A stretch of 64,000 nucleotides of DNA from Paenibacillus ginsengarvi (GCF_003626695.1 NZ_RBAH01000032.1:1-64000); one strand, 5' to 3'; counted from the stretch's first letter, positions 7,520 through 17,071 are shown. The notes: generated by a model from the letters alone, not told the origin. Numbers and translations are program-made.

Positions 7520-10447
7520 GTGGCGGATGCCCGGATTTGGCTGAAAAACGGGGGATGGCTCGCGGCGGAGGCGATCGCTTCCTCCACGTTCCGGATCCGG
7601 ATGAGCGATACGGGGGGGTTCCCGGAATCGCCGCTAGTCCGTTATCAACTTGTAAACGCCGACAAACGGCCCGGAGACGAGAGCTTTTGTGTTGAATACG
7701 GCGACGCCACGGTTATACGGGCCGGACGGGCAACGCTGCAAATCGACCGCATTGACGGGCAGTTGAGCCTGAGCGGTCCGGACGGAAGGGAGCGGCTGCG
7801 CACCTGCTGCTCACCCTGGTCCGGCTCGGCGTCGGGTTTCGGAGCGCGCTTCTCGCTGCGAGCGGACGAGGCGTTGTACGGGCTGGGCAACGTCGTTCCC
7901 GAGCGGCTGAACCGGCGCGGCCTGCGCGTATCGATGCGAGCGGAGCAAAATTTGTGGGCGAGCGCCCCGATCCCTTTTCTAATGAGCTCCGAGGGATGGG
8001 CCGTTATGGTGAATACGACGTGGCAGCATACGTTTGATATCGGCGCCGCGGCCGATGACATTTTGAGTATAGAGGGGCCGGCGGGCGAGCTGGATCTGTT
8101 TCTGTTCGCCGGAGAGGGCTATGCCGAGCTGCTGGACGCGTATACGGATGTTGCAGGCAAACCGCAGCTGCTGCCGATCTGGATGTATGGACTGAACTTC
8201 TGCCCGCGGGTCAAGTCTACCGCCCGGGATGTACTCGAAGATGCCATCAAATTTCGCCGGTCCGGTACGCCCTGCGACCTGATCGGCCTGAGCGCGGATT
8301 GGATGGAGACGGTGAACGATTTTTCGACCGCCAAGCGCTGGCATCCGGAACGGTTTCCGACGAGCACGAACGATCTGCTACGCCAAGTGTCGTTTATCGG
8401 CATTTTGCACAAGCAGGGCTTCAAGTTGAGCCTGACGCTGGGCTGCGATCACGATCTGACCTTGCACGAGGAAAGGCAGGCCGCAGGAATAACGGACGGG
8501 GAGCCGGACGATCCGGAGGAGGCTTGGTACGATCATTTGCGCAAGTTTGTCGATGATGGCATAGCCGCATTTGTGCTGAGCTTGAGAAGCCCAATGTTTA
8601 ATTATCCCGACCGGATCTGGGGCAACGGCATGACGAGTCCGGAGCTGCACAATCTGTATCCGGTTTTGCTCGGCAAGCAGATGTTTGCCGGTTACCGCGA
8701 TCAGACGGGTAAGAGGCCGGTCATTCATATAGAAAAAGGCTATTTGGGCATGCAGCAGTTTGTCGCCAGTACGGCGGGCACGTTTTATAACGCCAAACAT
8801 GCGATTGCGGCCATTTTGAATTACGGGCTGTCCGGTCATGTCAACACGTCGACGAACATGCATCTGATTACGCGCGAAGGCATTCATGCCGACTTTTTGC
8901 TCGCCTGGTCGCGAATCCACAGCCAGGATCATTTCCATCATCCGGATTTTCTGGAGCTGCCGCTGCAGGAGCTATTCCGGCGATATGCCCGGCTGCGCTA
9001 TCGTCTTCTGCCCTACTTGTACGCAGCGGCGTTTGTCGCCGCCCGGACCGGTATGCCGATTACCCGCGCCATGCCTCTGATGTATCCCGACGACCGGAAT
9101 TGCCGGGAATTAAGCGAGCAATATATGCTGGGGGATTCCCTGCTCGTTGCCGTTTATACCGATCAGGTTTATTTGCCGGAAGGAGGCTGGTTCGATTATT
9201 GGACAGGAGAGCGTTACAGCGGTCCGCAGCGGATTGCCTATACTGTACCTCCGGGAGCGGGCGGTCCTCTGTTCGTGCGAGCGGGGGCGATCGTTCCGAT
9301 GTGGCCGCAGATGGACCATGTCGGCCAACTGCGGGTAGAGACGCTGACGCTGGACATTTACCCCGGACCGAATGGCGAGTTTGTATTATACGAGGACGAC
9401 GGAGCCACTTTCGACTATTTGGACGGCCGTTTCACCCGTACGACACTGACCTGCGAAGCGAGCCTCGAGACGACGACCGTGCGTATTTCGCGGCGCGAGG
9501 GGGAGTATGCCGGCATGGTCCGCAAACGTTGCTACGAGCTGATCGTCCATATGCAGGGAAAGCCTGCGGCTGTACGGGTGGACGGGCAGCGCCGCCTTGA
9601 CCAGTCAAGGAGAATCAAGGCCGACCCGTTTCGCAGCTGGCGATACGACCGGCTGGCGGATACGGTGACTCTGCATGTGGAAGAAGACGCTTCCGGAGAA
9701 GCGGAAGTGCTGGTTGAAATCGTGCATCCGCCGAAGCGAAAAAACACGGGCGCAAGGAGCCCCGGCGCGGTGACGGCCGGCGTAAGCAGCGGCACCGGCG
9801 GGGAAGAAGGCGGTACCGATGAAGCGTTCGTCGCCGCCCTCGATACGGGCGAGACGCAGAGGGCGGAGCCTGCTCTCGAAGCGTGGTGGAAGGCGAAGAT
9901 GAAGGCCGGGTCATCGGGTGCGGTATGGCCGCTGCACGTGATGCAGGCCTGCCATCTGATCGTCCGGCATGCGGAGGGGAGAGGATGGACCGCCGCGGAC
10001 GTATTCGGCGGATCGGCGGATCTAACGGCTGCGCTGGCGTTGCTTCAATCGCCCGAGCAAGGCTACGAGCTGCTGCAAGGACTTGTAAGGCGGTTTACGC
10101 GGCATACCGCGGAGCGGCGCCCTGCGGCGAAGCATCCGGTCATCCGCGAGCTGATCGTCCTTATCGAGCGCGAGCCGGACAAGGACTTGTCGCTGAATAC
10201 GATGGCCGAGCGATTCGCTCTGCACCCGTTTCACTTGAGCCGCCTGTTCAAAAAAGAGACCGGAGGCGCCTACTCCGATTACGTCATGACGGCCCGGATG
10301 ACGAAGGCCAGGAAGCTTTTGGAAGCCGGTGTCAAAGTATACGAGACCGCTTCCTGCTGCGGCTTCAAGGATGCCGGCAATTTCTCCAAGGCGTTCAGCA
10401 AATATTGGGGCGCCCCTCCGGCGAGCTTCAAGCCGAAGCGCGAATGA
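7520..10447 (+). CDS. Catalytically dead GH31-like protein fused to an AraC DNA-binding domain
   Basis: 975 aa from the GTG at 7520, which has GAGGAG nine bases upstream; the in-frame ATG at 7511 abuts that site with no spacing. Residues 1-730 follow the whole glycoside hydrolase 31 plan: an N-terminal beta domain (LYGLGNVVPERLN), a TIM barrel (HPERFPT, HKQGFKLSLTLG) and C-terminal beta domains (GGWFDYWTGERYSG, LYEDDGATFDY). The nucleophile position, where the family has KxDFGE, reads VLSLRS (Ser354). The acid/base position, where the family has GGD, reads AGT (Thr421). Both catalytic Asp are gone. After a Gly/Ser/Glu linker (about 730-780) and a helical segment typical of YesN-like regulators, residues about 870-975 form an AraC double helix-turn-helix (SLNTMAERFALHPFHLSRLF, then VYETASCCGFKDAGNFSKAF). 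I infer a sugar-sensing transcription factor, probably for the adjacent genes. Confidence 0.85.
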   Translation: MADARIWLKNGGWLAAEAIASSTFRIRMSDTGGFPESPLVRYQLVNADKRPGDESFCVEYGDATVIRAGRATLQIDRIDGQLSLSGPDGRERLRTCCSPWSGSASGFGARFSLRADEALYGLGNVVPERLNRRGLRVSMRAEQNLWASAPIPFLMSSEGWAVMVNTTWQHTFDIGAAADDILSIEGPAGELDLFLFAGEGYAELLDAYTDVAGKPQLLPIWMYGLNFCPRVKSTARDVLEDAIKFRRSGTPCDLIGLSADWMETVNDFSTAKRWHPERFPTSTNDLLRQVSFIGILHKQGFKLSLTLGCDHDLTLHEERQAAGITDGEPDDPEEAWYDHLRKFVDDGIAAFVLSLRSPMFNYPDRIWGNGMTSPELHNLYPVLLGKQMFAGYRDQTGKRPVIHIEKGYLGMQQFVASTAGTFYNAKHAIAAILNYGLSGHVNTSTNMHLITREGIHADFLLAWSRIHSQDHFHHPDFLELPLQELFRRYARLRYRLLPYLYAAAFVAARTGMPITRAMPLMYPDDRNCRELSEQYMLGDSLLVAVYTDQVYLPEGGWFDYWTGERYSGPQRIAYTVPPGAGGPLFVRAGAIVPMWPQMDHVGQLRVETLTLDIYPGPNGEFVLYEDDGATFDYLDGRFTRTTLTCEASLETTTVRISRREGEYAGMVRKRCYELIVHMQGKPAAVRVDGQRRLDQSRRIKADPFRSWRYDRLADTVTLHVEEDASGEAEVLVEIVHPPKRKNTGARSPGAVTAGVSSGTGGEEGGTDEAFVAALDTGETQRAEPALEAWWKAKMKAGSSGAVWPLHVMQACHLIVRHAEGRGWTAADVFGGSADLTAALALLQSPEQGYELLQGLVRRFTRHTAERRPAAKHPVIRELIVLIEREPDKDLSLNTMAERFALHPFHLSRLFKKETGGAYSDYVMTARMTKARKLLEAGVKVYETASCCGFKDAGNFSKAFSKYWGAPPASFKPKRE

Positions 10448-10723
10448 TGAGGGACGGATGTTGTTCGTGGCGGGCAAGCATCCAGCCGGTTCGGATACGG
10501 CCGCTGGTAGCTCCCGCCCCGCTCCATCCGAATATATAACCGATCAATCCGACCTGACCATGGGGCTGAACCACGGCTGTACCGAAACGAGCATCAAATC
10601 CGAACGATACGCTCCTTCCCCTTCTCCCGTCTCCGGTACCACTCCTTTCCGGCTCCATATCTTTCACTCGCCATTTCCCTTGTCGTCCCTATTTGAAGTA
10701 AAGTCGAAAAAGCACAAAAATCC
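10448..10723. other. Intergenic region, no gene seen
   Basis: About 275 bases follow the GH31-AraC gene, with short reading frames on both strands but no start with a ribosome binding site and no recognisable product. No strong terminator for the upstream gene was seen. Confidence 0.5.
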
Positions 10724-10743
10724 GGTCTATTATTGAATAGACC
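10724..10743. promoter_or_regulatory. Perfect 8-bp inverted repeat upstream of the FAD oxidoreductase gene
   Basis: GGTCTATT (10724-10731), spacer ATTG, AATAGACC (10736-10743). It lies about 70 bases before the oxidoreductase ATG and has no T run in the plus direction, so an operator is as likely as a terminator. A TATAGT hexamer follows at 10763-10768. The neighbouring GH31-AraC protein is the obvious candidate ligand, but AraC proteins usually bind direct repeats, so this is weak. Confidence 0.4.
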
Positions 10744-10815
10744 CTCTCCCCGGCCGCCATGTATAGTAGGTTTGACTCCAAAACATACATGTCGCAAACA
10801 AAACAGGGGGGACCT

Positions 10816-12381
10816 ATGAAACAGCAATTGCACGCAGACATAGCCGTCATCGGAGGCGGCCTCGGCGGGTTTGCCGCAGCGCTGGCAGCGGCTTCAACCG
10901 GTAAAAAAGTAATTTTGACGGAGGAAACGGATTGGATCGGCGGCCAAATCACGAGCCAAGGCGTGCCGCCCGACGAGCATCGCTGGATCGAGACGGCCGG
11001 CTGCACGAGAACATACCGGCAGTTTCGGAACGGGGTAAGAAATTATTATCGCACGCATTTTCCGCTAACCGAGCAGGCGAAGGCGGCGGAAAACTTAAAT
11101 CCGGGCAACGCGCTTGTGAGCAAAATCAGCCATGAGCCGCGGACGGCGCTGGCCGTAATGACAGAGATGGCCGCACCGTATGTAAACAGCGGCAGGCTCG
11201 TCATCCTGCTGCGGCATATCGCGGAGTCGGCCGATACGGAAGGCGATCTCGTCCGCTCCGTCACCGTCCGTTGTCTGGAAACGGGAGAGCGTACCGAACT
11301 TGTCGCGCCTTATGTACTGGATGCGACGGAGTGCGGGGACGTCTTGCCGCTGGCCGGAGTGGAGTACGTAACCGGAGCGGAATCGCGGGAGCAAACGGGC
11401 GAGCCGCGGGCTTTGGAAGGTGCCCCCAATCCGCAGGAAATGCAGGCGATCACGTATTGCTTCGCCATGGATTATATGGAGGGCGAAGATCATACGATCG
11501 AGAAGCCGAAAGACTACGACTTCTGGAGAAACTACAGGCCGGATTTTTGGCCGTCCCGGATGCTGGACTGGATCGGACCGCACCCGGTAACGCATGAGGC
11601 GAGGCAGTATGTTTTGTTCCCGGAGAAGGATCTGTTCCCGCTGTATAACTACCGCCGCATCGCGGACAAAACGAATTTTGTTCCCGGTACGTATGAAAGC
11701 GATATCACCATCGTCAACTGGCCGCAGAACGATTACTTCATCGGGCCGGTCATCGATGTGAGCGAAGAGGAGAAGGAGCGCCATCTGGAGGCGGCGAAGC
11801 AGCTCAGCCTGTCGCTGCTGTACTGGATGCAGACCGAAGCTCCCCGTCCGGACGGCGGAATCGGCTACCCCGGGCTCCGGCTGCGCAAAGACGTGTTCGG
11901 CACGGCCGACGGGCTGGCCAAATATCCGTACATTCGCGAGTCGAGACGGATTCGCGCCGAATTTACCGTTCTGGAGCAGCATATTACGGCCCCGTTCCAT
12001 CCGGAAGGCCGCGCGGAGCAGTTCCCCGATTCCGTCGGCGTCGGCTATTACGCGATCGATCTGCATCCGAGCACAGGCAACCGCAACTACATTCACTTTT
12101 CGCCGCTGCCGTTCCAGATTCCGCTCGGCAGTCTCATCCCGGTCCGGGTGAACAACCTGCTGCCCGCGAACAAAAATATCGGCACGACCCATATTACGAA
12201 CGGCTGCTACCGTCTCCATCCGGTGGAATGGAACATCGGCGAATCGGCGGGCCTGCTCGCGGTTTATTGTCTCGACAAGCAGGTGCGGCCGCGCGACGTC
12301 CGGGCGAATCCAGAGTTACTCGCGGAATTCCAGCAATTCCTCGTCCGTCAAGGCATCGAGCTGGCCTGGGAAGCTCGTTAG
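10816..12381 (+). CDS. FAD-dependent oxidoreductase (FAD_oxidored family)
   Basis: 521-aa flavoprotein. The ATG at 10816 follows a G-rich ribosome binding site (GGGGGG). The N-terminus has the Rossmann motif GGGLGGFAAALAA and the acidic end of the second strand (LTEETDWIGGQ), then DATECGDVLPLAG, typical of the FAD-dependent oxidoreductase family PF12831 found in bacterial sugar-utilisation loci. No signal peptide, so cytoplasmic. It is 32 bases ahead of a binding-protein gene on the same strand, which suggests co-transcription and a role in modifying the imported carbohydrate. The substrate is not visible in the sequence. Confidence 0.8.
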   Translation: MKQQLHADIAVIGGGLGGFAAALAAASTGKKVILTEETDWIGGQITSQGVPPDEHRWIETAGCTRTYRQFRNGVRNYYRTHFPLTEQAKAAENLNPGNALVSKISHEPRTALAVMTEMAAPYVNSGRLVILLRHIAESADTEGDLVRSVTVRCLETGERTELVAPYVLDATECGDVLPLAGVEYVTGAESREQTGEPRALEGAPNPQEMQAITYCFAMDYMEGEDHTIEKPKDYDFWRNYRPDFWPSRMLDWIGPHPVTHEARQYVLFPEKDLFPLYNYRRIADKTNFVPGTYESDITIVNWPQNDYFIGPVIDVSEEEKERHLEAAKQLSLSLLYWMQTEAPRPDGGIGYPGLRLRKDVFGTADGLAKYPYIRESRRIRAEFTVLEQHITAPFHPEGRAEQFPDSVGVGYYAIDLHPSTGNRNYIHFSPLPFQIPLGSLIPVRVNNLLPANKNIGTTHITNGCYRLHPVEWNIGESAGLLAVYCLDKQVRPRDVRANPELLAEFQQFLVRQGIELAWEAR

Positions 12382-12413
12382 TGAAATCGCAAACATAGAG
12401 GGGGATTTCATCG

Positions 12414-13742
12414 ATGAAAAAGCTATTGAAGCAAGGCTTGGTTACGCTGCCGCTGTTAGCGCTGCTTGCCGCTTGCGGCTCCCAGGGCAATACGGCGGAC
12501 CCGGGCAAAGCATCCGGCGGGTCGGAAAGCGATAAAGGGAAACCGGCCGCTGCCGCCGATATCAATGAAAAATTCAAAGATCCCGTGACGGTCAACTTTT
12601 TCTACAACGGATACTCCGGATCGCTGATGGATGACTGGAAAGCGAAATTAAAAGAAAAGTACAACATCGTCCTGAATCCGTACATGAACGAAACGATCGA
12701 AAACTTGATCTCCTCAGGGGTCAAGCTCGACCTGATCGCTTATTCGGCCGGCGGGCTGTTCAAGGCGCTCGACCTGCAGCTCACCTCCGACATGTCCGAT
12801 CTGATCAGCAAGTACAAGTTCGACCTGAACCGGCTCGCTCCGGGCGTGCTCGAATCCGCGCGGATGTATTCCGACAAAGGCGAAGTGCCGGTTATGCCGT
12901 ATGAGCTGAACAACAACGTGCTCATCTACAACAAAAACATTTTCAATAAATTCGGCGTTGCTTATCCGAAGGACGGCATGACCTGGGATCAGATCGGCGA
13001 TCTCGTCAAGAAGGTGTCCCGTACGGACAGCGGTATCAAGTATCGGGGCTACGCCTACTCGGGGCTGAACCTGATCTACAAAAACCAGATGAACCTGCCG
13101 TTTGTCGATCCGTCAACGAACAAGGCGACGGTTAATAACGATCAATGGAAGAAATGGCTAGAAACGATGGCCGGCTTCTACAAAATCGACAATAACGACC
13201 TCGTAAACGCCAAAGAGGACGACCTGTTCTTCAAGGAGCAAACGCTTGCGATGCGAGGCGGCCCAAGCCCGCTCGAGCTGCTTCCGCCGGCGATCGAGAA
13301 AGGTTTGGACTGGGACGCCGTGGCCAATCCGCGCTTTACGGGATTGGAATCGGCCGGCACCCAGATGAATGCGCCGTTCCTCGCCATTCCTCCGAGCAGC
13401 CAGCAGCGGGATGCCGCGTTTAAGGTGATTTCGTACTTCCTGTCGGATGAGATGCAGACGGAAAACGCCCGTGCCGGCCGCGTGCCGGTGCTGAAGGCGG
13501 ACAGCGTCGTGAAGGAATTCGGTGCGAAGCTGCCGTTCCTGAAAGGAACGAATTACGCCAAAGCCGTGTTCGCCGATACGATCGGCAAGCCGATCCGGGT
13601 GACGAAGTATGACGGCACGGTCCGCTCGCAGCTTTCCGTCGCCATCGTTGATGTGGGTACGGGCAAGAAGGATGTCAACACCGCGCTTCGCGACGTCGAA
13701 GAAAATTCGAATAAGGCGATTGAGGCGGCACAGAAAAAGTAG
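12414..13742 (+). CDS. Extracellular solute-binding lipoprotein (orphan SBP 1)
   Basis: 442-aa lipoprotein: signal peptide with lipobox LLAACG (Cys at about 21), a Gly/Ser/Lys linker, then a bacterial extracellular solute-binding family 1 fold. It contains FNKFGVAYPKDGMTWD, a signature shared nearly unchanged with the proteins at 24.9 kb and 43.8 kb, and ends with a helix carrying KKDVNTALRDVEE, also shared. No permease or ATPase gene is adjacent, so it must either feed a transporter encoded elsewhere or act as a sensor ligand-binder. It sits between the FAD oxidoreductase and an unclassified protein in what looks like one operon. Confidence 0.85.
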   Translation: MKKLLKQGLVTLPLLALLAACGSQGNTADPGKASGGSESDKGKPAAAADINEKFKDPVTVNFFYNGYSGSLMDDWKAKLKEKYNIVLNPYMNETIENLISSGVKLDLIAYSAGGLFKALDLQLTSDMSDLISKYKFDLNRLAPGVLESARMYSDKGEVPVMPYELNNNVLIYNKNIFNKFGVAYPKDGMTWDQIGDLVKKVSRTDSGIKYRGYAYSGLNLIYKNQMNLPFVDPSTNKATVNNDQWKKWLETMAGFYKIDNNDLVNAKEDDLFFKEQTLAMRGGPSPLELLPPAIEKGLDWDAVANPRFTGLESAGTQMNAPFLAIPPSSQQRDAAFKVISYFLSDEMQTENARAGRVPVLKADSVVKEFGAKLPFLKGTNYAKAVFADTIGKPIRVTKYDGTVRSQLSVAIVDVGTGKKDVNTALRDVEENSNKAIEAAQKK

Positions 13743-13811
13743 CAGACGATTCCCAAGCCAGGGCGTGCTTGTAAACACGCCCTGGACAATAGAACGAACG
13801 GATGATCCAGC

Positions 13812-15740
13812 ATGAATAACCAAAAAATCGCCGTCATCACGACGGAGCCGAGCGACTTCTCCGAGCTGCTCGCCCGGCAAAAGGGCGTAGAGGCGGTTAT
13901 GATCCGCCCGGAGGAGTCGCCTTCCCTGGAACAGTACGACGCGATCGCGATACTGGGCGGCGTGTCCAAGCTGCCGCTGCTATTGCCGGCGCGGATGCGG
14001 GTCGCCGTGGAGGCACAGCTGCAAAAAGGCAAAAAAGTATTTGCCGAATATGTCGGAAGTATCGGCCACGTATACTGCGAGTCGCCGGTCAGCACACGAT
14101 TCGAGCGGCTCGCGGTATGCGCGGACGGACAAATCGAGGGTTTGCATAAAGGCGATCTGATCGAAGACCAGTGCAATGTAAGGCTGAAGCCGTACAGCAG
14201 CTTTTGCTCGCATTCGCTGCCGATTTTGCAATATGTCAAAAAACATGCGCATGACCGGGTAGAGATGGATGAAGGCGTGACTGCGGCGATTTGCGACCGG
14301 GGGTTATGGTTCGACAATCCCGAGCATCTGATGATTTGCTCGTTTCGTCTCGCGAGTGCTGTCCGGGCCCGTTTTGCGCCTCGCGACTCGGCCGTTAAGC
14401 TGCTCGCTTACATCGTAGGCTGGCTGATAGACGCCGAGGCCGATATGAGCGGACTTGAATTTCCTTACACGGTCGGGTCAAGAAACCCCGATGCTCCGCT
14501 GACGGAGCAGGTGAAGGCGGCTGCGGGCAAGGCGCTCGGCTGGTTCGAGCGGTCCGGGGTTGTGTACGATGAAGGGAGAAGCGGCGCTCTGGAAGGGCCG
14601 GGGACAGAAATTTATCCGGACGGGACGCAGCGGATGGGGCGTATTCACCGGGTCGACTGCATCGGAGAAATTGCGCTGCCATACTTTTTGCACTCTATGC
14701 TTGCTTCGGATGAGCGGAGCCTTGCAGTCGCAAGCAATTTGCAGAATCTGGTGTACGAACAGTTCCAATGCAAGGAGGAAGGGCCGCTGCGCGGGATGAT
14801 CCGCTGGACGGAGGAAGCGTGGGGCGTGTGCTATCAGGATGACGTAGCCCGGGCGATCATCCCGCAGCTGCTCCGCTGCCTGTATACGGGATCTCGCGAG
14901 CATCTGGACGATATCGTGGAGGCGCTGGACTTTCTGATCCGGACGACAGGCACTGACGGGACGCGCGTATACCGTACCGACAACGTAAAGCTGACGCCCG
15001 AGAAGCTGGAGCAGCTGCGGACAACGCCGGGCAATCTGATGAGCGCCCACTACAACGCCTTTTACTATGGCGCGCTGCTGCTGGCATACAAACTGACCGG
15101 CAACAAACGGTTTCGCGGCGCGGCGGTGAAAGGGCTGGAGGCGATCATGTCGGTATACCCCGAAACGAAGCGGGAGCAGAGCGAGACGCAGGAATATTGC
15201 CGCCTGATTATGCCACTGGCCTGGCTCGTATGGGTGACGGGAGAAGCGACTCACCGGGAGTGGCTGTACCGGGTTTCCGGCGATTTGCAAAAATTCAAGC
15301 ATGACTGCGGAGCGTACCTCGAGTGGGACGACGGGTACCGGGCGTCGATGCGGCACGAGATCGGCAAAGGGGAAAGCTCGCTCATTGCCAAAAACGGCGA
15401 TCCGGTCATCGACCTGCTGTATTCGAACAACTGGCTGCCGCTCGGCTTCATTCAGGCGTACTTCGTAACGAAGGATGCGCATTTCAAATGGTTGTGGGAA
15501 CAATTGGCGGGCTTCCTCGTCTCCGCGCAAATTCACAGCGGCGACCCGATGATCGACGGCGCTTGGGCGCGCGCGTTCGACGCGGAGAAGGCGGAGGTGT
15601 TCGGCTCTCCCGCCGACGTCGGCTGGGGCCCTTGGTCGATCGAGTCCGGCTGGACGATGGCGGAAATAACGTCCGGGCTGATGATGGGGCTGCTGGAGGA
15701 ACGGCTGCTCCCGTTTTATGCGGATGCGGCGGCCGGCTGA
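13812..15740 (+). CDS. Unclassified two-domain protein, GATase-like N-terminus and helical toroid
   Basis: 642 aa, ATG at 13812, no signal peptide. Residues 1-75 resemble the class I amidotransferase-like fold of beta-galactosidase trimerisation domains (strands, then YDAIAILGGVSKLP and GKKVFAEYVGS). Residues about 230-640 are helical hairpins with aromatic-rich loops (AYLEWDDGYRASM, DVGWGPWSIESGWTMAEI), the look of an (alpha/alpha)6 toroid glycosidase. I cannot assign a CAZy family or catalytic residues. Its position behind an oxidoreductase and a binding protein suggests an intracellular carbohydrate-active enzyme. Confidence 0.65.
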   Translation: MNNQKIAVITTEPSDFSELLARQKGVEAVMIRPEESPSLEQYDAIAILGGVSKLPLLLPARMRVAVEAQLQKGKKVFAEYVGSIGHVYCESPVSTRFERLAVCADGQIEGLHKGDLIEDQCNVRLKPYSSFCSHSLPILQYVKKHAHDRVEMDEGVTAAICDRGLWFDNPEHLMICSFRLASAVRARFAPRDSAVKLLAYIVGWLIDAEADMSGLEFPYTVGSRNPDAPLTEQVKAAAGKALGWFERSGVVYDEGRSGALEGPGTEIYPDGTQRMGRIHRVDCIGEIALPYFLHSMLASDERSLAVASNLQNLVYEQFQCKEEGPLRGMIRWTEEAWGVCYQDDVARAIIPQLLRCLYTGSREHLDDIVEALDFLIRTTGTDGTRVYRTDNVKLTPEKLEQLRTTPGNLMSAHYNAFYYGALLLAYKLTGNKRFRGAAVKGLEAIMSVYPETKREQSETQEYCRLIMPLAWLVWVTGEATHREWLYRVSGDLQKFKHDCGAYLEWDDGYRASMRHEIGKGESSLIAKNGDPVIDLLYSNNWLPLGFIQAYFVTKDAHFKWLWEQLAGFLVSAQIHSGDPMIDGAWARAFDAEKAEVFGSPADVGWGPWSIESGWTMAEITSGLMMGLLEERLLPFYADAAAG

Positions 15741-15789
15741 TGGCTGAACAGCCCTGCTGCGATTGGCGAGCTGGGCATTTCCCGTCATA

Positions 15790-15818
15790 TTGCAAATTCC
15801 CGACCCGTTCTTTATGAT
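15790..15818 (+). promoter_or_regulatory. SigA-type promoter of the AraC gene
   Basis: TTGCAA (15790-15795), 17-base spacer, TATGAT (15813-15818), 55 bases before the ATG of the AraC regulator and just after the preceding gene ends. So the regulator can be expressed separately from the upstream operon. Confidence 0.6.
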
Positions 15819-15872
15819 GAATGGAGGGAGAGCCGTGCGCTTTCCCTCAGCATTCGGGAAAGGGGAACTATC

Positions 15873-16754
15873 ATGGAGCTGAACCGTTCTCTCATCAACG
15901 AACCGCCGGACTGGAACGATGCTGTTACCCGATGGCTCAAAGAATTCCCTGTTTATTTGCGTCACGATTATTTAAGCACCCACAACCATAAGCTGCATGT
16001 CCAAACCGGCATCGAACTGAATTTGACGCTCGAAGGTCAAGGTACCTATGTAGTCGACAAGCATATATGGAGGCAGTCGCCCGGGCAATTGCTCATTTTC
16101 CCCGGGAAGCTGCCCCACCAAGTTTATATCGATCCTTCTCGTATGTACACGAGAATGGTCGTCCTGATCGACGCCAGCCGGTTATCGTCGCTGCTGCCGG
16201 ATGCGGATTTTTGGCTGTCGGATATTCCATGCTGTCAGGTGAAGCTCCAGCCCGATACGTATTTGTCGATCAAGCAGCTGCTTTTCGTCATGCACAAGGA
16301 AATGCAGGAGAGGAAGGTCGGCTGGCAGCAGATGATCGTGGCCGGTCTGATGACGCTGGCCGTTACGATTCGCAGGAGCATGGACCTGTCGCCGGACTCC
16401 GAATCCGGCTCCAGCCCGGCGAGACGGATGCATGGGGAAGACCCGATCGGCAGGCTGTGCGAATACATCGCCATGCATTTGAGCGAGGATTTGTCGCTGA
16501 AGCAGATGGCGGGCCTATTCCAGCTCAGCCCCGATCATCTCATCCGCACCTTCAAACGGGAAAAAGGAATGACCTACCACAAATACGTGCTCCAGCAGCG
16601 TATCTACGAGAGCAAGCGCCTGCTGTTCCAGCATCCCGATATGACGCTGACGGATATCGCGTATCAGGTCGGCTTCGCCTCCTCTTCCCAATTCAGCAAA
16701 ACGTTCAAAAGCATGAACGGTCTAACGCCGAGCGAATTTCGCCATCAGCCGTAA
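15873..16754 (+). CDS. AraC-family transcriptional regulator with cupin sensor
   Basis: 293 aa. The ATG at 15873 follows GGAAAGGGG. Residues about 30-110 form a cupin-type sugar-binding arm (HNHKLHVQTGIELNLTL, SPGQLLIFPGKLPHQV). Residues about 190-293 form the two AraC helix-turn-helices (SLKQMAGLFQLSPDHLIRTF and LTDIAYQVGFASSSQFSKTF). Such proteins act as sugar-responsive activators or repressors. It follows the putative 10.8-15.7 kb operon and precedes a terminator. The target may be that operon or the oxidoreductase gene at 17 kb. Confidence 0.9.
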   Translation: MELNRSLINEPPDWNDAVTRWLKEFPVYLRHDYLSTHNHKLHVQTGIELNLTLEGQGTYVVDKHIWRQSPGQLLIFPGKLPHQVYIDPSRMYTRMVVLIDASRLSSLLPDADFWLSDIPCCQVKLQPDTYLSIKQLLFVMHKEMQERKVGWQQMIVAGLMTLAVTIRRSMDLSPDSESGSSPARRMHGEDPIGRLCEYIAMHLSEDLSLKQMAGLFQLSPDHLIRTFKREKGMTYHKYVLQQRIYESKRLLFQHPDMTLTDIAYQVGFASSSQFSKTFKSMNGLTPSEFRHQP

Positions 16755-16786
16755 CGCCGCCGATATAGTCTTTGCAGAAACTCAAG

Positions 16787-16816
16787 CACTGCGCGCTGCC
16801 AGTGTTTTTTCTTTTT
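16787..16816 (+). terminator. Intrinsic terminator after the AraC gene
   Basis: CACTG (16787-16791), an 8-base loop, CAGTG (16800-16804), then TTTTTTCTTTTTT. The rest of the gap up to 17071 is pyrimidine-rich and contains no gene. Confidence 0.7.
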
Positions 16817-17071
16817 TCGTCGGAATGTCTTTTCCGCCGTCTGCACTTTAGTCAGCTATTGTCCTGTCTTTTCTCATCTTTTACTTGTCCGCGGTTCCTC
16901 TTTTTTTGTATGCTACAAGTATGCGCTATCCTATTGCGTTCTTAGATTAGCAGCTTCTTGGCAACAGGGGAGAAATCGACAATACACCCTAGACAATTGC
17001 TCATCTCCACGGAACTGATCGAAAGACAATCTTGCGCGTCTCGTGCAACCATAATCGAGAGGGGAACGGAT

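Noticed and set aside
7520-9700. Active alpha-glucosidase/alpha-xylosidase
   Set aside because: Both catalytic aspartate positions are replaced (Ser354 and Thr421), so hydrolysis is unlikely in spite of the clear GH31 fold.
14478-15965. 495-codon minus-strand frame opposite the toroid protein
   Set aside because: Shadow of the plus-strand gene: Arg/Gln/His-rich with no domain.
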